Origin: Lucinisca nassula
Lineage: Eukaryota > Mollusca > Bivalvia > Lucinida > Lucinidae
Assembly (NCBI GenBank): GCA_963580285.1
Contig: CAUZLF010000231.1
Location: forward strand, 17,271 to 81,270
Direction: 5' to 3'
DNA: 64,000 bases
Part shown: piece by piece, positions 1 through 10,429 of the stretch
Position numbering within the stretch: the stretch's first letter is position 1
Layout: each line of letters opens with the position of its first letter
Notes under the pieces: generated by a model
What the model was told of the DNA's origin: nothing
The model's database searches: none
Seen by the model: only the letters and a program-made list of their open reading frames with translations
Program-made: the position numbers and the translations under genes

Positions 1-235
1 ACCTCTTCTGGGAGGGGTAGAATATGTGGAACGGTTTTTGATAGGATACCGCGAAACGTCACAAGACAGAACGTGCACTTGCAAATGTCGCATACCTTGT
101 GACGCGTGTATGAGAAAATCAGTAAGTAACCAGCTATGTCGGAAATCACTGTACATTCCATCCCATCCCAGACCCATAGGTCGATTGTTTGGCAATCGAC
201 ACAAAGTTACTAAGCACAGAGCGTTCATCGTTGGC
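1..235. other. left edge, no supported gene
   Basis: An 86-codon frame is open from the left edge to 286 and is cysteine-rich in the middle, but its last codons and stop lie in the hairpin element that starts near 236. No splice site or known domain supports it. Confidence 0.3.
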
Positions 236-512
236 GCTCACGTGACTATCACTCATTTCGAAAGCAGACCTATTCAAATTTATTGACATTTTACCTTCAA
301 TAAACTGTAAAAAAATCAGATAGAAGAAAACCTGAGATTTAACATATTTCTCTTCAAATCACAGACTGTGGGTACTCGTTATAACCATCTCGGCGAGGCG
401 GTTCTAACGGATATCTAATCAGAAATAAGAAATGTGTACCACCGTTAACCCCAGTTTTACTATATAAAATGGGGTTTCACGGGGTCAAAATTATATAGGC
501 GTGTTTTTAGGA
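236..512. repeat. hairpin element HP1, decayed copy
   Basis: HP1 is the commonest palindromic family here. Its intact ends read CATCACGAAAACACGCCTAT and the inverse. Its centre folds as GTGGGTACTCGTTAGAACCG / CGGTTCTAACGAGTACCCAC inside arms containing TTATTTCTGCTC / GAGCAGAAATAAG. This copy has the TATTCAAATTTATTG left part, the core near 366-415 and the TATAGGCGTG right end. Confidence 0.6.
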
Positions 513-663
513 AAACAAGGTTGCTGTGATTTACAAAATAAATAAATAATAATAATAACAATTATAATAATAAATAAAAAGGCCGCGTTATTTGTACCGC
601 TGTGAGTTCAGAGTTTTGCGTACATGTTATCTGTAGAATCTGGAATTGAATCATGTGTTGGGT

Positions 664-726
664 TTTGCAAACAGTGTAGACCAATATCAGAACGCGATGT
701 CTGATCAGGGTCTACGCTGTTTGTTT
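664..726. repeat. hairpin family E fragment
   Basis: GCAAACAGTGTAGACC and its near inverse GGTCTACGCTGTTTG flank GATGTCTGATC. This is the hairpin core of family E, whose fuller copies lie at 56262-56459 and 63490-63732. The stretch 513-663 is AT-rich with AATAAT runs and shows nothing else. Confidence 0.55.
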
Positions 727-809
727 AGGGCAAAATTATTTAAGGGTTAAATGAAACAGTTCAAGTTCCCCTTCAGGGCCATTTTTCCAATCTACACTCA
801 GAGATGCCT

Positions 810-1118
810 GCCTCGGAAGCTCAGTCGGATGCGCGTCTAACTGATGATCAGGAGGGCTCGGGTTCGATAACTGCTGGGGTCGGCAACATTCTTTCGTAGA
901 GATTGATCATAAAATCTATTCTACGGTCATTCTCAAATTCCGCTGATTCAAGAAGGGCAGTTGTCAGTTTCTGGCGAAAGAATGTGCACTGTACCGGTTA
1001 ACCGTTTACGTATAAGCCTGCCCAGGAAAAGTGCGGATAGGTCAACCGACCGGCTCAAAATGACCTAAATAGTGTTGACAGGGCCATTGAATTCCAATAC
1101 AAACAAACAAGCAAACAC
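810..1118 (+). mobile_element. tRNA-derived SINE, family A
   Basis: The 5' end is tRNA-like: a box A-like AGCTCAGTCGGATG and box B-like GGTTCGATAACTGC about 35 bases later. A conserved body follows (ACGGTCATTCTC, TTCAAGAAGGGCAGTTGTCA, GAAAGAATGTGCACTG), then a GTGTTGAC tail ending in CAAA repeats. The layout matches a pol III-transcribed SINE with a LINE-like 3' tail. Other copies are listed separately. Confidence 0.8.
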
Positions 1119-1689
1119 TCAAGAGATACTCGACCTATCAGTGCTGCCAGTGTTTTGATTTGATTACCCTTTAACCCTTTCACCTTATCGGAGTGGACTT
1201 ACCATCACAGACTTTGGGCACGCTCATTCTACTAAATATAGTATCTAGCTTAAACGCGTCATCAGGTTGGCAAGTGATATAATCTGATAAGGTGGCTCAC
1301 TATGATTCATCTCAGGATGATCGTCTTCTATTTCAAATACTGAATTTTAATTTTGGGACAATTCAACAAAGAAATATCAGGCGTATATCTAGGACTGTAC
1401 TGATTGAAAATAAAACAATAATCAAAACCGAATACCCTTTCGACGATAAAAACGAAAAACATAGTTCGTTATCAAAAATCCATAATATATCAAAAATAGA
1501 TTGCGAATGGCAAAAATTCAGATTACAGATGTATAATTGAATGTGGTCGCAAATAAAAAATGTTAAAAAAGTGTTTTAATTTTATCTATAACGCGAACTT
1601 CTGTAAACTGACAATTCGCTTACATCAATGAAAAGTCAAGTTTCATTGATACAAAGTCCGTATCTCAAACTCATCACAAATGGCGCTGC
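1119..1689. other. no recognised feature
   Basis: AT-rich sequence. An 82-codon frame at 1292-1540 has no recognisable domain and is not supported. Confidence 0.4.
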
Positions 1690-1850
1690 GTTAGTACGCA
1701 GCGCAATAACTAGACCCTAATCGAAACGTCAATAGCGGAAAGCCAAAAGGACAGTTACTGTCCCACAAAATGGTCAATTGGTTATTTAAAACTAAAACAA
1801 TATAAGCGATACACACACAAAAACATAACTTCGCTTTAAACGGCTTTTAA
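1690..1850 (-). mobile_element. RT-element 3' fragment
   Basis: Contains AACTAGACCCTAATCGAAAC, the TAGCGGAAAGCCAAAAGGAC block and AATGGTCAATTGG. These match the noncoding 3' region that follows the RT reading frame in the 22799-24043 copy, on the opposite strand. No coding part is present. Confidence 0.6.
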
Positions 1851-1930
1851 GGAAGAAGCGCACACAATGTTTACAACTCATACGTATAGTAGACCCTTCG
1901 CTGGCAGCATGATGCTTGCAAGGCCACTAA

Positions 1931-2194
1931 CATTACGATAACATACCCGTGCAACATAGGGCATTTTTCACATCTCCAAAATGGCTACTTTTCTGATAAA
2001 AATGTGTGCTATTTTTCTTATTTATACTGCAAACATAGGTTGTAGGTGCTCGTTAGAACCGCTTCATTGAGCCACAACCTATGTCTTGGAGCAAAAATAA
2101 GAAAAATAATGAATACCCCCGTAAACCCCAGTTTTCTCTATATAAAGTAGGTATATAAGTGGGGTCTCCATTTCAAGGACGTGTTCACGTGATG
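1931..2194. repeat. hairpin element HP2
   Basis: HP2 differs from HP1 in its outer arms: one end is CATTACGATAACAC-like followed by CCGTGC and TCTCCAAAATGGCTAC; the other is TTTCACGGACTTGTTCACG-like and ends CGTGATG. It keeps the inner hairpin (TTGTAGGTGCTCGTTAGAAC). Part of the right strand of the central hairpin is deleted here. Confidence 0.65.
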
Positions 2195-2410
2195 TTAGCT
2201 TGTTTCATGTGCCCGTGTAATGGTCATCCCTCTAGATCCACTTTGTATACAAAGTATTGGGTTTACAGGGTATATATTACTCTTCTTATTTCTTTTCTTT
2301 GTCATAAACTATTTGTTCGCATTAGAACTGGTTCATTTACGCGGTTCTAATGAGCACTCAAAACCTACGTTTGGTTGGAATATACGTTTGAAACAATATC
2401 ACGTATAAAA
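2195..2410. repeat. degenerate hairpin element
   Basis: Contains TTAGAACTGGTTCATTTACG, GCGGTTCTAATGAGCAC and CAAAACCTACG, a weathered version of the HP1/HP2 core. Ends are not definable. Confidence 0.4.
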
Positions 2411-2511
2411 CGATTTTAAAAAATAAGAAAGAAAGAATGCAACATGTGAAAAACTAAGGTAATTTATCCTAATGTAGAAAAATACTTTGTTTTACATAAA
2501 TATCATGACAT

Positions 2512-2876
2512 TTATCATATGACGTCGCGTCTGAGAGTGTAATATCGCCATGTAATATTTTCGATAATCCACTAGTGGATTAAATATGCAAATTAGCTAG
2601 ATACGTCCCGTAACGTTACATGTACGACGTTCTTAACGACGTCGCGTTTACTAATGGCGGAATTTTGACATTTTTGTAAACATTCGTGAATAAAATGCGT
2701 TTAAAATGTCATATGATAAATAAAATCTTGCATTCGTGCTCATGTATTATTGAATTTATTAAACTCGTTGAGGAAAAGTGATAAAATGCTCGGCAAGCCT
2801 CGCATTTTATCCCTTTTCCTCAACTCGTTTAATAAATTCAATAATACATGAACACTCATGGAAGATCCTCTATTAA
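2512..2876. repeat. palindromic MITE, family C
   Basis: A roughly 365-bp element with ATCATATGACGTCGCG near one end and a near-perfect hairpin at 2740-2850: TTATTGAATTTATTAAACTC, then GGAAAAGTGATAAAATGC, and the inverse. The loop reads CTCGGCAAGCCTCG. Inverted copies lie at 52370-52745 and 57775-58195. No coding capacity; transposase source unknown. Confidence 0.7.
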
Positions 2877-2880
2877 TAAA

Positions 2881-3207
2881 GTGGGACGCTACATGTACTT
2901 ATTGACATCATGGTATTTTGTCGCTAGATTGCTAATTCTGATGTTTGATAATGTACGCTATTAAACTTATCGCCGTGCAAACAAAACGATTAAAGCTCTT
3001 AAAGCTCAATCGAAAATTAACTGCTTGCAAAATCAAAATCAAATAATAGCAATGTCATTTTTTTATTACAAACACTTCCAGTTGTAAAAGTCGTAGTAGT
3101 CAGAATTGTGATAAAGGAAAAGCATTTATGTTCAGCGCACGTTTATTTTGAGGAAGCTTACACTCATCTGATACTCGATAATAACTTAATAACTTGGTAT
3201 ATTAAAT
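2881..3207 (+). other. 5' flank of the PAN-lectin gene
   Basis: AT-rich, with a TATATTAAAT motif directly before the start codon. No repeat is recognised in it, so it is the natural place for promoter and 5' UTR, but no individual element can be proved. Confidence 0.3.
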
Positions 3208-3514
3208 ATGCACCCATTTATGTTTATTATATATTTTCTGTCAGTTGGCTTTTATTGTCACATTTCTGCTGGTGGTAAGAGGCTAAGATTCCGAGAAATT
3301 CCTGACTATATGGACATGGTAACATTAGGCAACATAACCGTACAGGTTCAAAACTTATCCCAGACGAGTCTGATGTGTGCAAGGCTTTGTGATCGTGACT
3401 TGAACTGCGTTTCGTTCACGGAAAACATACATACTTCTGAATGCCGCCTATTCTATTTTAAACTGAATACAACACATTTGATATTGACTGACTATTCAGG
3501 TTGGCGCTACTATG
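3208..3514 (+). CDS. secreted PAN + C-type lectin-like protein, exon 1 of 3
   Basis: The joined coding sequence is 3208-3514, 16426-16596 and 19301-19533: 711 bases, 236 residues plus stop. This exon encodes residues 1-102 and the first base of codon 103. Residues 1-21 are hydrophobic with an SAGG end, a likely signal peptide. Residues about 30-102 fit a PAN/apple domain, with cysteines 57, 61, 67 and 79 and a conserved GWRYY end. N-glycosylation sites are at N42, N49 and N87. The donor is GTGAGT at 3515, phase 1. The domain order suggests an extracellular recognition protein; such combinations are common in mollusc lectin repertoires. Ligand and expression are unknown. The start is the first ATG after the flank and opens directly into the signal peptide. 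Confidence 0.75.
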
Positions 3515-3659
3515 GTGAGTTTTATTACGATCAGCGGGTTAACAATTACGTGCACTGAATATCCCTCTTAACTCTATTTTGTCGTAACCCTATTTTATAA
3601 AATTAAAAAATATATGCTTGCAATGAATTCCGTACACATTTTCGTAAGCTTTATCGTCG

Positions 3660-3990
3660 ATTGTAAATGATTGGATACCACGTACAGACCAGCTACCGGT
3701 AATAACCCATTTTTTTTTTTTTTTTTTTTTGGTTTCGCGGAGAAACCGACTAACGCGAAATCGTCTATTTTCTCCGCAAAACCGCGAGAAAAAATAAAAT
3801 GAGAGAGAAATTTCTCGCTGAAATTTCTTCCGGTTTCGCGGAGAAAATTCGCGGAGATGATCGGCGAAAATTTTACCGATTGCTTTCATTGAAAATGAAA
3901 TTTCCCGCGTTTCACGGAAAAAAAAACAACAGGACTTACGTGATAGTAAATGTCGAATTTTCGGCTCATTATTATTTCTTCGTTTGTTTG
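3660..3990 (-). repeat. repeat family I (GGTTTCGCGGAGAAA-rich)
   Basis: Begins near CAGACCAGCTACCGGTAATA and holds several copies of TTTCGCGGAGAAA and its inverse, plus a poly-T run at 3713-3731. The same sequence recurs inverted at 7985-8206. The 141-codon minus frame over it is a shadow of the repeat. Confidence 0.55.
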
Positions 3991-4129
3991 GCGTTGTTTT
4001 TGTAAACGAAGGCAAATGGTAGTCATTTTTAAATCATAATCAAATATTCTTTCATGTTACACAATTTCAGTTTAGTAATTTATTTCTCCATTATATAATC
4101 CCTTTTTAAAAGTCTCATGACAACTTGTA

Positions 4130-4400
4130 TTCATCACACGAAAACACGCCTATTTATTTGTTACCCGCTTGAACCCCACTTTTAACTGGGGTTTATTTGG
4201 GGTTTACATGGGTTTATATTTTTATCTAATTTCTGCTCACATAAATTGTGGGTATTCGTTAGAACAGCCTCGCAGAGTCGTTTTAAAGAATACCCAAAAT
4301 CTTGAGCAGAAATATGAAAAATGTTAGAATTTTTATCCGAAAATTTTCCGTTTTCAGTGATAAAATTTCCAATATATTTGAATAGGCGAGTTTTCATAAG
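4130..4400. repeat. hairpin element HP1
   Basis: Starts ACGAAAACACGCCTATTTAT, has the AACCCCACTTTTAACTGGGG block, then core arms TTGTGGGTATTCGTTAGAAC and AAAGAATACCCAAAATC. The right end is CAATATATTTGAATAGGCG, without the usual terminal GTGATG. Confidence 0.65.
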
Positions 4401-4454
4401 GAGTCGTACATGTAGGTTATTAGCACCATAATGATTTGTGACATATACCAAAAG

Positions 4455-4990
4455 CTCAGCTCGATGAAATAGATGGGCTGCATGATGCTTCCACGCAGAG
4501 CTGAAACCGACCCGCATGCGAGTACTGGTAAATCTCTTACAGGATCTAAGTTCTGAATAGCAAGATCCTTTGGAAGCAAAGAATGCACCAAATAAACGAA
4601 AATAGCAGACTTGGTTTTATTGAGTCTGTTCATGACCAGTACTGAAGTGTGCTACACTGGCCACGCCCCCTATCACCGGCTTGAGCAGAACTCTATTTTC
4701 AAAATGATTCTACATGAACTCAATGATCCCAAAGGACCAGAAAATATAATCTGCACTATGATGGATGTATGGGAAGACTTTTTACGGCCGCCACACGGCA
4801 CAGCCCCTGCCCAGGCAAAGTGGTGCAAGTTGGACCGTCATTGCTTATAAACCCTGTTGGTTTCATTGGTTGGCAGGGCTTGAGATGTCATTTCATCTCA
4901 ATGTCGGGTAAAAGTCCCAAAAAATTGGAAGCGACGTCTCCAAAATGACCTTTCCAGTGTTTACGGGGACGTAAAACCTCAAATCAAAGA
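4455..4990 (+). mobile_element. SINE family B, interrupted
   Basis: Family B SINE: GCTGCATGATGCTTCCACGC, GAGTACTGGTAAA, GGATCTAAG, then GCCCAGGCAAAG, GGCTTGAGATGTCATTTCAT, CTCAATGTCGGGTAAAAGTC and a GTTTACGGGGACGTAAAACC tail. It is cut after GGATCTAAG (4549) and resumes at 4805; the gap holds a repeat monomer listed next. Confidence 0.75.
4550..4804 (+). mobile_element. ribozyme-repeat sister family, single monomer
   Basis: A discrete 255-bp insertion in the SINE. Its body (CAATGATCCCAAAGGACCAG, AATATAATCTGCACTATGAT, TTTTACGGCCGCCACACGGC) matches the hammerhead-bearing repeats at 11100-13345 and 21465-21959. At the place of the hammerhead it has another segment (GCAGACTTGGTTTTATTGAG, CACTGGCCACGCCCCCTATC). 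The same version is tandem at 61990-62660. Confidence 0.65.
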
Positions 4991-5389
4991 AACAGAAGCT
5001 CAGATTCGCCTCAATTATTTATGATTACAAAATGTTAAATTGGTGCAACAAGCGGTGCTTTGAATGCAAAGTTAGTGATCAGTTAACGAGGAACACATGA
5101 ATTCCACCGCAGGCTAGGTCTATGTCGCGGACGAACGGACGAAAAACCAGACACATATATCGCGCCATGCATTCGCTCGCATTATTTGCGCTACCAAGTC
5201 TCCTTCCCCGACCCCTCACCCACCCCTAACTAATAAATACTCCCAGTTGGAGGAACAAGGTGGTGCATCAACATGTTAATAAAGCCCATGTAATGAACGA
5301 CCCACTTTTCCCAAATTTAAATGCACACATATTTAGAGAACTGGAGTTTACAAGGTATGCCTTTTCCTTAATCTGTTCTTAGACTCCAA
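4991..5389. other. no recognised feature
   Basis: No coding frame and no family shared with the rest of the window was seen. Confidence 0.4.
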
Positions 5390-5540
5390 TGAAGGATGTG
5401 GGTACTCGTTACCAACTACCTCAGTGAGACGATTCTAATGAGAACCCGCAAGTTACTTAAGGAGTAAAATAGGAACATTATCGCATATTTTCATCAGGAA
5501 TAACCGTTTTAAGTATAAATGATTGCATATGGGTGTGTTA
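5390..5540. repeat. degenerate hairpin element
   Basis: Contains GATGTGGGTACTCGTTACCA, GACGATTCTAATGAG and GGTGTGTTATCGTGATG, a worn HP2 copy. Confidence 0.45.
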
Positions 5541-5625
5541 TCGTGATGTGTACTTAAACTATTTCGTATTAAAATGATATAAACAGTAAACATACAGAGA
5601 AGAAAACAATGCAATTCTTCTACCT

Positions 5626-5870
5626 ATTGTGGAGATTGATCATAAAATATTTTCTACGGTCATTCTCTCCCTTCCACCGATTCAAGAAGGGCAGTTGTCA
5701 GTTTCTTGCGAAAGAGTGTGCACTGTACTGCTTAAGCCTTCCCAGAAAAATGTGGATAGGTTTTTGTTCGGCTAAAATATGACCTGTAACAGTGTTGACT
5801 GGGCCGGTTTTAGCTCTGCGCGGAAGCATCATGCAGCCTAATCTATTACATTAAGCCCCGATTGGGGGGG
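5626..5870 (+). mobile_element. truncated SINE A joined to SINE B fragment
   Basis: 5626-5815 is the body and tail of family A without its tRNA-like head. 5815-5870 is an inverted piece of family B (GGAAGCATCATGCAGCCTAA). Confidence 0.6.
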
Positions 5871-5989
5871 GGCGAGCTTTGTCGTCTGCTTGTTACCTTA
5901 AAAGTCATTGTTGCAGACAGTTTGGAACCCGATTAGACTGCTCCGCATTACGAAACACCTATATTCTTTTCACTCCATTAAACCACCAC

Positions 5990-6143
5990 TTTGTATAGCA
6001 AACCTGGGGTTTACGGATGCAAAAAATTATGTTTTTTTTTTTTTTTTTTTTGCTTGAAAACATCGAGGCGGTTCTAACGAGTTCCTACATTCGACATGCA
6101 TCTTTTGGGCAGTTTTTAGAAAAATTAGCAATTTTTTTTTAAC

Positions 6144-6175
<32 letters not shown>

Positions 6176-6235
6176 ACTTCTCGACAGTAAACTTTAAAAT
6201 ATTATTTCGAATAGGCGTGTTTTCGTAATATGTAA
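5990..6235. repeat. degenerate hairpin element with homopolymers
   Basis: Left part ends in an 18-T run at 6031; CGAGGCGGTTCTAACGAGTT is visible; a long A run fills 6146-6174; GAATAGGCGTGTTTTCGTAA is the right end of HP1. Confidence 0.5.
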
Positions 6236-6328
6236 GACGATCTGGGCTGGGTACGCACTGTCTGCTTGTATGCAAATATATGCATGTAGATATATTATAT
6301 TTAAAAAAAAAATAATCAGACGGCCTTA

Positions 6329-6602
6329 CATTACTATAATCCGCTCGTGCGACAGAGGATTTTTTTCACATCTCCAAAATGGCTACTTTTCTGATGGAAA
6401 TATGTGATGTGTTTCTTATTTTTACTGCCAAAATAGGTTGTGGGTTCTCGTTAGAACTTCTCCTTGAGGCAGTTCTAACGAGTACCCACAAACTATACTT
6501 GGAGCAGAAATAAGAAAAATAATGTTTGCCCCGTACACCCAAGTTTTATCTATATGAAATGGGGTTTAGGGGGTGTTCATTTCACGGAGTTGTTCACGTG
6601 AT
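6329..6602. repeat. hairpin element HP2
   Basis: Left end CATTACTATAATCCGCTCGT, then TCTCCAAAATGGCTACTTTT; core TTGTGGGTTCTCGTTAGAAC and GGCAGTTCTAACGAGTACCC; right end TTCACGGAGTTGTTCACGTG then ATG. Confidence 0.65.
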
Positions 6603-6674
6603 GAATAGACAACATTTGAGGTGATTTTTTTTCTCGTCGCGTCACTGGTTTTATATTGGAGTTCTTTTCAGCTT

Positions 6675-6990
6675 TGTTGTGTCAACACTTTTGAAGAACA
6701 GTGAAGGTCCTGCTTAAATGCCGGGTTCTGCTTTGTCTGGTCTGAGGCTTCACTACTAGCCAGAATCTGACCACACACGACTACTGGTAAACCGCTTAGA
6801 GGATCTAAGCCTGCCCGGGCAAAGAGGTGTGAATCAGACCGTCCATGCTTATAAACCCTATTGGTTTCATTGGGCGACAGGGCTTGAGATGTCATTTCAT
6901 CTCAGTTTCGGACAAAATTGAAAAGCAACGTCTCCAAAATGACCGTTATAATGTTGACTGGCACGTTACATATCAAATCAAACAAACAAA
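6675..6990 (+). mobile_element. SINE family B, 5' part degenerate
   Basis: Contains CTACTGGTAAACCGCTTAGA, GGATCTAAGCCTGCCCGGGC, GGCTTGAGATGTCATTTCAT and a tail ending in CAAACAAACAAA. Confidence 0.65.
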
Positions 6991-7074
6991 CAAACGGCGG
7001 TGAGAGTCCTTATGAGTGTCAGCGCTTTTTAACATTAGAACAAGGATGTCCGTTATCCTCGGGGTGTTTAGTGG

Positions 7075-7277
7075 ATTTACGGCACTTTCAAGATGTTTTC
7101 ACTTATTTCGAGGGGACCGCTAATCAGAGTTGTGCTTAAACCGGAGTAAGACCACTTTCTGTTGCAGATTTTGGCGTCTCATATGTGGCCCGAGCGAGGC
7201 GCAAACCACAGCGAAGAGACCTTATGACCCGATGATTAAAATTCAGCGCTCTTACCCATTAGGACACGGGGGCAAGG
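7075..7277 (-). mobile_element. tRNA-derived SINE, family D
   Basis: On the minus strand a tRNA-like head is followed by a body including CTCGCTCGGG-like, GTTGCAGATTTTGGCGTC-like and TGATTAGCG-like blocks. The best copy is 61596-61808. A sense fragment is at 7485-7595. Confidence 0.5.
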
Positions 7278-7984
7278 TACCTTCGGGTGTACAGTAGACT
7301 TAACAAGATACCCAGGTTGCATGTCTGTTATCTTCGCTGATTATCTTGGAGAATTTTGTAGTTCTGCTCCAAGTTAGGGATCAGACTTATATGCAGCCTT
7401 GGAATGCTTGCCGCGCAATTTCCCCATATTGATGTACATGTATGAGCAAAATTGAATTGGAAAGGCAAGAGACACAAGCGGGCCTCCGTGGCCTACTCTT
7501 TAACATTGGATCTCTCACTCGGGCCACATGTGAGCTTAAGTGTAGGCATCAGTGATGTTTCATTACTCGCAGTATAAGAAAAAGATCAACCAAAATGTTG
7601 AGTGAGATCAGTGCCCACACATACATGTTCAAGCAGGATCCCCGTTATTATATACACTGTGTCTGACTTTTCTAAGGTATTTACTTGAGAAAAAAATAAA
7701 GTAATCCCAGTATGATGAACCGATAGAAAATCAACAGTTTTCAATTTATGAGGTGTTTACACAACAGTTAAAACACAAAAAACATTCATCATGTTCATAC
7801 TGCGTTGTAAAGCGCATAAGATGCAAATCATTATGATTCCAACCGGATCAAAATCATACTTTACGACCGCTAGAGTTGTCGCCCTTTGTACAAGGAACAT
7901 GCATTTCGTCATATGCTTCAAACTTTTTGTACGAAATATTAATGCATAAAAAATACATGCACATGAACAAATATACATGTAGGT
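7278..7984. other. mostly unassigned intronic DNA
   Basis: Apart from a SINE D fragment near 7485-7595 (CGGGCCTCCGTGGCC), nothing is recognisable. Confidence 0.35.
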
Positions 7985-8206
7985 ATAGGCAGATTTCGCG
8001 GAGAAACACCGTGAACGTCTTCACCTGTACTAATTGTCTTTCTCCGATGTTCGCGGAGAAATTTCGCGACGTTTAGCGGAGAAATTAACCGCTTTGAAAC
8101 GCGATTTTTTTTTTCTTCTCGGAGAAATTTTTCGCTTGTTCTCCTAGAAAAAATAACCTTTTTCCGCGGAGAAAAAAAATATGGGTTACTACCGGTAGCT
8201 GGTCTG
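7985..8206 (+). repeat. repeat family I, inverted copy
   Basis: Contains GATTTCGCGGAGAAACACCG, GTTCGCGGAGAAATTTCGCG and the end TGGGTTACTACCGGTAGCTG, the inverse of the start of the 3660-3990 copy. Confidence 0.55.
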
Positions 8207-8860
8207 TATATATTATACCACAGACTGCATGCATGGTGGTTAACCCATTCACAGTTGATAACTTTGCTTCCCTCTTTAACTGCCCGCCAATGTATCAGGC
8301 CTCAGATTCTATGACAGTTCCAGCCTAAAGGCTTCTTAAAAATAATTATAGGTAATGTTGGTTGGTACCTGTCTGATGCTCTGTCTCTGGTCGGGCCTAT
8401 CGGAATCTAACTGTTGGTTATGATACCGATAACGCTGATGAAGGCGTTTAACAGTTAGCAAATTATTACGATTTTTGAAGTCAGTTACATTACTAGACAC
8501 TCTCATATGGAATAAATTGCGAAGTATAAACAGTGTAACAAGCTGCACAAGGAACATCACCTTCCAAGAGAGGAAAATGTAAGTCTCTAAATCAAAATCG
8601 TAACGTTTGTCATACAAACTCATCTACAATAGATAAATATAAAGCGTAACACGAGGCCTCGGTATCAGAAGAATTTACTTTATTAAAAAGAAGTTCTTTG
8701 GATGGGGTCTTATCATTTCATCGAAGAAGGTCAGACACAAGATATGCACAATTCGCACCTATCGGAGTGCCCACAATTTATCTAAATAACTTAGTCCTAT
8801 ATCATCTCTTACCCAAATATTACCAGTTAGAATTGTAAGAATTACACGACAATAATGTGT
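8207..8860. pseudogene. RT-element fragment with internal inversion
   Basis: 8222-8335 on the + strand encodes the RT C-terminal end (TACMVVNPFTVDNFASLFNC), followed by the start of the 3' region up to about 8418. From there the sequence switches strand: 8430-8860 on the minus strand encodes internal RT blocks (YDKRYDFDLE, SSNVTDFKNRNNLLTVKRLH) with stops. One broken copy with an inverted part. Confidence 0.6.
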
Positions 8861-9039
8861 AATTTTATGCTATTCAGATGGGACGAAAACATTTCTTGTC
8901 ATACATACAAGATAGAGGGTGTCTTCTCTATGATATATGCATTCAATTAAATCAGTTAGTATTACTTGTCTATGATTAGGCGGAATTGTAGTCTGATGCA
9001 TACTTACATAACTTCTTGATTTCAATTTATTTAAAAATA

Positions 9040-9600
9040 GAAGTGAATGCAATGACCAGGACTCGATAAAATTAACCCACGCCTCCGATCAGAAACACCA
9101 AAGGGAAAGAAATACAAAAATTAAATAACTAGACCCTAATGGAAGAGTCAATAGCAGAGCGCCAAAACGGCCCTTACTTTCCAAAAAATGGCCAATTCGC
9201 CGTACAAAACAAAAAGACCTAAGCGATATACACACTCAAAGACAAACCATAACAAAAATAAACCAAGTCAGAAAATTGCCTTGAAACGGTCAGTGAAAAG
9301 AATTTCACTTGGGGTGGGGATGGGGCTCAAAAATCCTCGCCCGTGATTCCGTCGTGATTAAGACAAATAATTTGTTCAGTCCGCTTGAAGTTTTTCTCTC
9401 TCATCAGTGCAACCTCTCCGAGAACACAAAACACAAACTACCACAGAGATGAAACAACGGTGAGGACTCGACAACAAGAAACCACTGAAATGCTGAAACA
9501 AAAGGAAAACCAACAGTTAGACTCCGATGGACCCAACCAGAGACAGAGCATCAGCTACCAACATACATTACATATTAAGTAAATTAAAAAGAGAAACGAC
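9040..9600 (-). mobile_element. RT-element 3' region
   Basis: A long 3'-anchored piece: ends near GAAGTGAATGCAATGACCAG, with AAATAACTAGACCCTAATGG, AACCTCTCCGAGAACACAAA, ACTGAAATGCTGAAACA and AGACAGAGCATCAGC in the order of the fuller copies. A further end fragment lies at 9825-9880. The RT frame is absent. Confidence 0.6.
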
Positions 9601-9880
9601 CAGGAACTGATACAACCAGACCCCAAATTCTTCTCAAAATATCACTAGGGAAGGAAGTCAAAACATGGAGTGACGACAGTAAACAAACCGGACAACAGGT
9701 AAACCGAGACAACAGCTCTTTCCCAAACAGGTGGTGACTCAGAATATCGAAACCCAACCAAAAAGGAGCAACCTCATTCGATTTTTATAGAAAAACCAGA
9801 TTTCTCACTCATCTTTCAAAATAGAAGTGAAGGCAATGATCAGGAATCAATTCAATTACGATGCAGTCCGGTAACATTAC

Positions 9881-10429
9881 GCACATAAGGTTTTGATACC
9901 TTTGTGTGACTTTGTTAAAGCCACTTTTCAAACAATCACAATCAGAATGATTGCAACACCTCCTTATCTACTTGCTGCAATAGAAATTGGCCTCTGAATT
10001 TTTAACTGGCAGGAGATGTAATTCTATGAAAAGGGATACCCCTTGAAAATTTGATTACCAATTTTGTCGCCCAACAATGCGCACAATACGTGTTTTTTGC
10101 TGGTTTGAACTCGAACGTTGACTATAAAAGTTGTTCATTAGATATTCTGCAATGTTGTTACATGCAGTAAATTTAGATTCAAAACATTTGTCCCTTTGCC
10201 TATTTTTAAACTCCGCCTTGGGTTTGGAAATTTTCGGTCTTTTCGTATTTTGGCAAATTTGAAACATTCCGCGAAAGTGTCACATCTGCACGTGCAACCC
10301 CATGTTTTCAAGGTTAAGTTAAAACTTAATGCAGATGCACAGGTAGTGGTGGTAGAAATTGTGAGGGTTAAAGTTATTGAAAATGGGAATGCAGGTTGCG
10401 CAAAGTAAACGGCCGCGCAATGTTACCGG
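9881..10429. other. no recognised feature
   Basis: Two overlapping 70-codon frames on opposite strands near 10055-10408 have no recognised domain. Confidence 0.35.

Noticed and set aside
26..286. Cysteine-rich 86-codon frame open to the left edge with AATAAA at 299
   Set aside because: The last codons, stop and poly(A)-like signal belong to a hairpin element present in many copies; no domain or splice site supports a gene.
3590..4015. 141-codon minus-strand frame
   Set aside because: It translates repeat family I and its poly-A run; no protein family resemblance.
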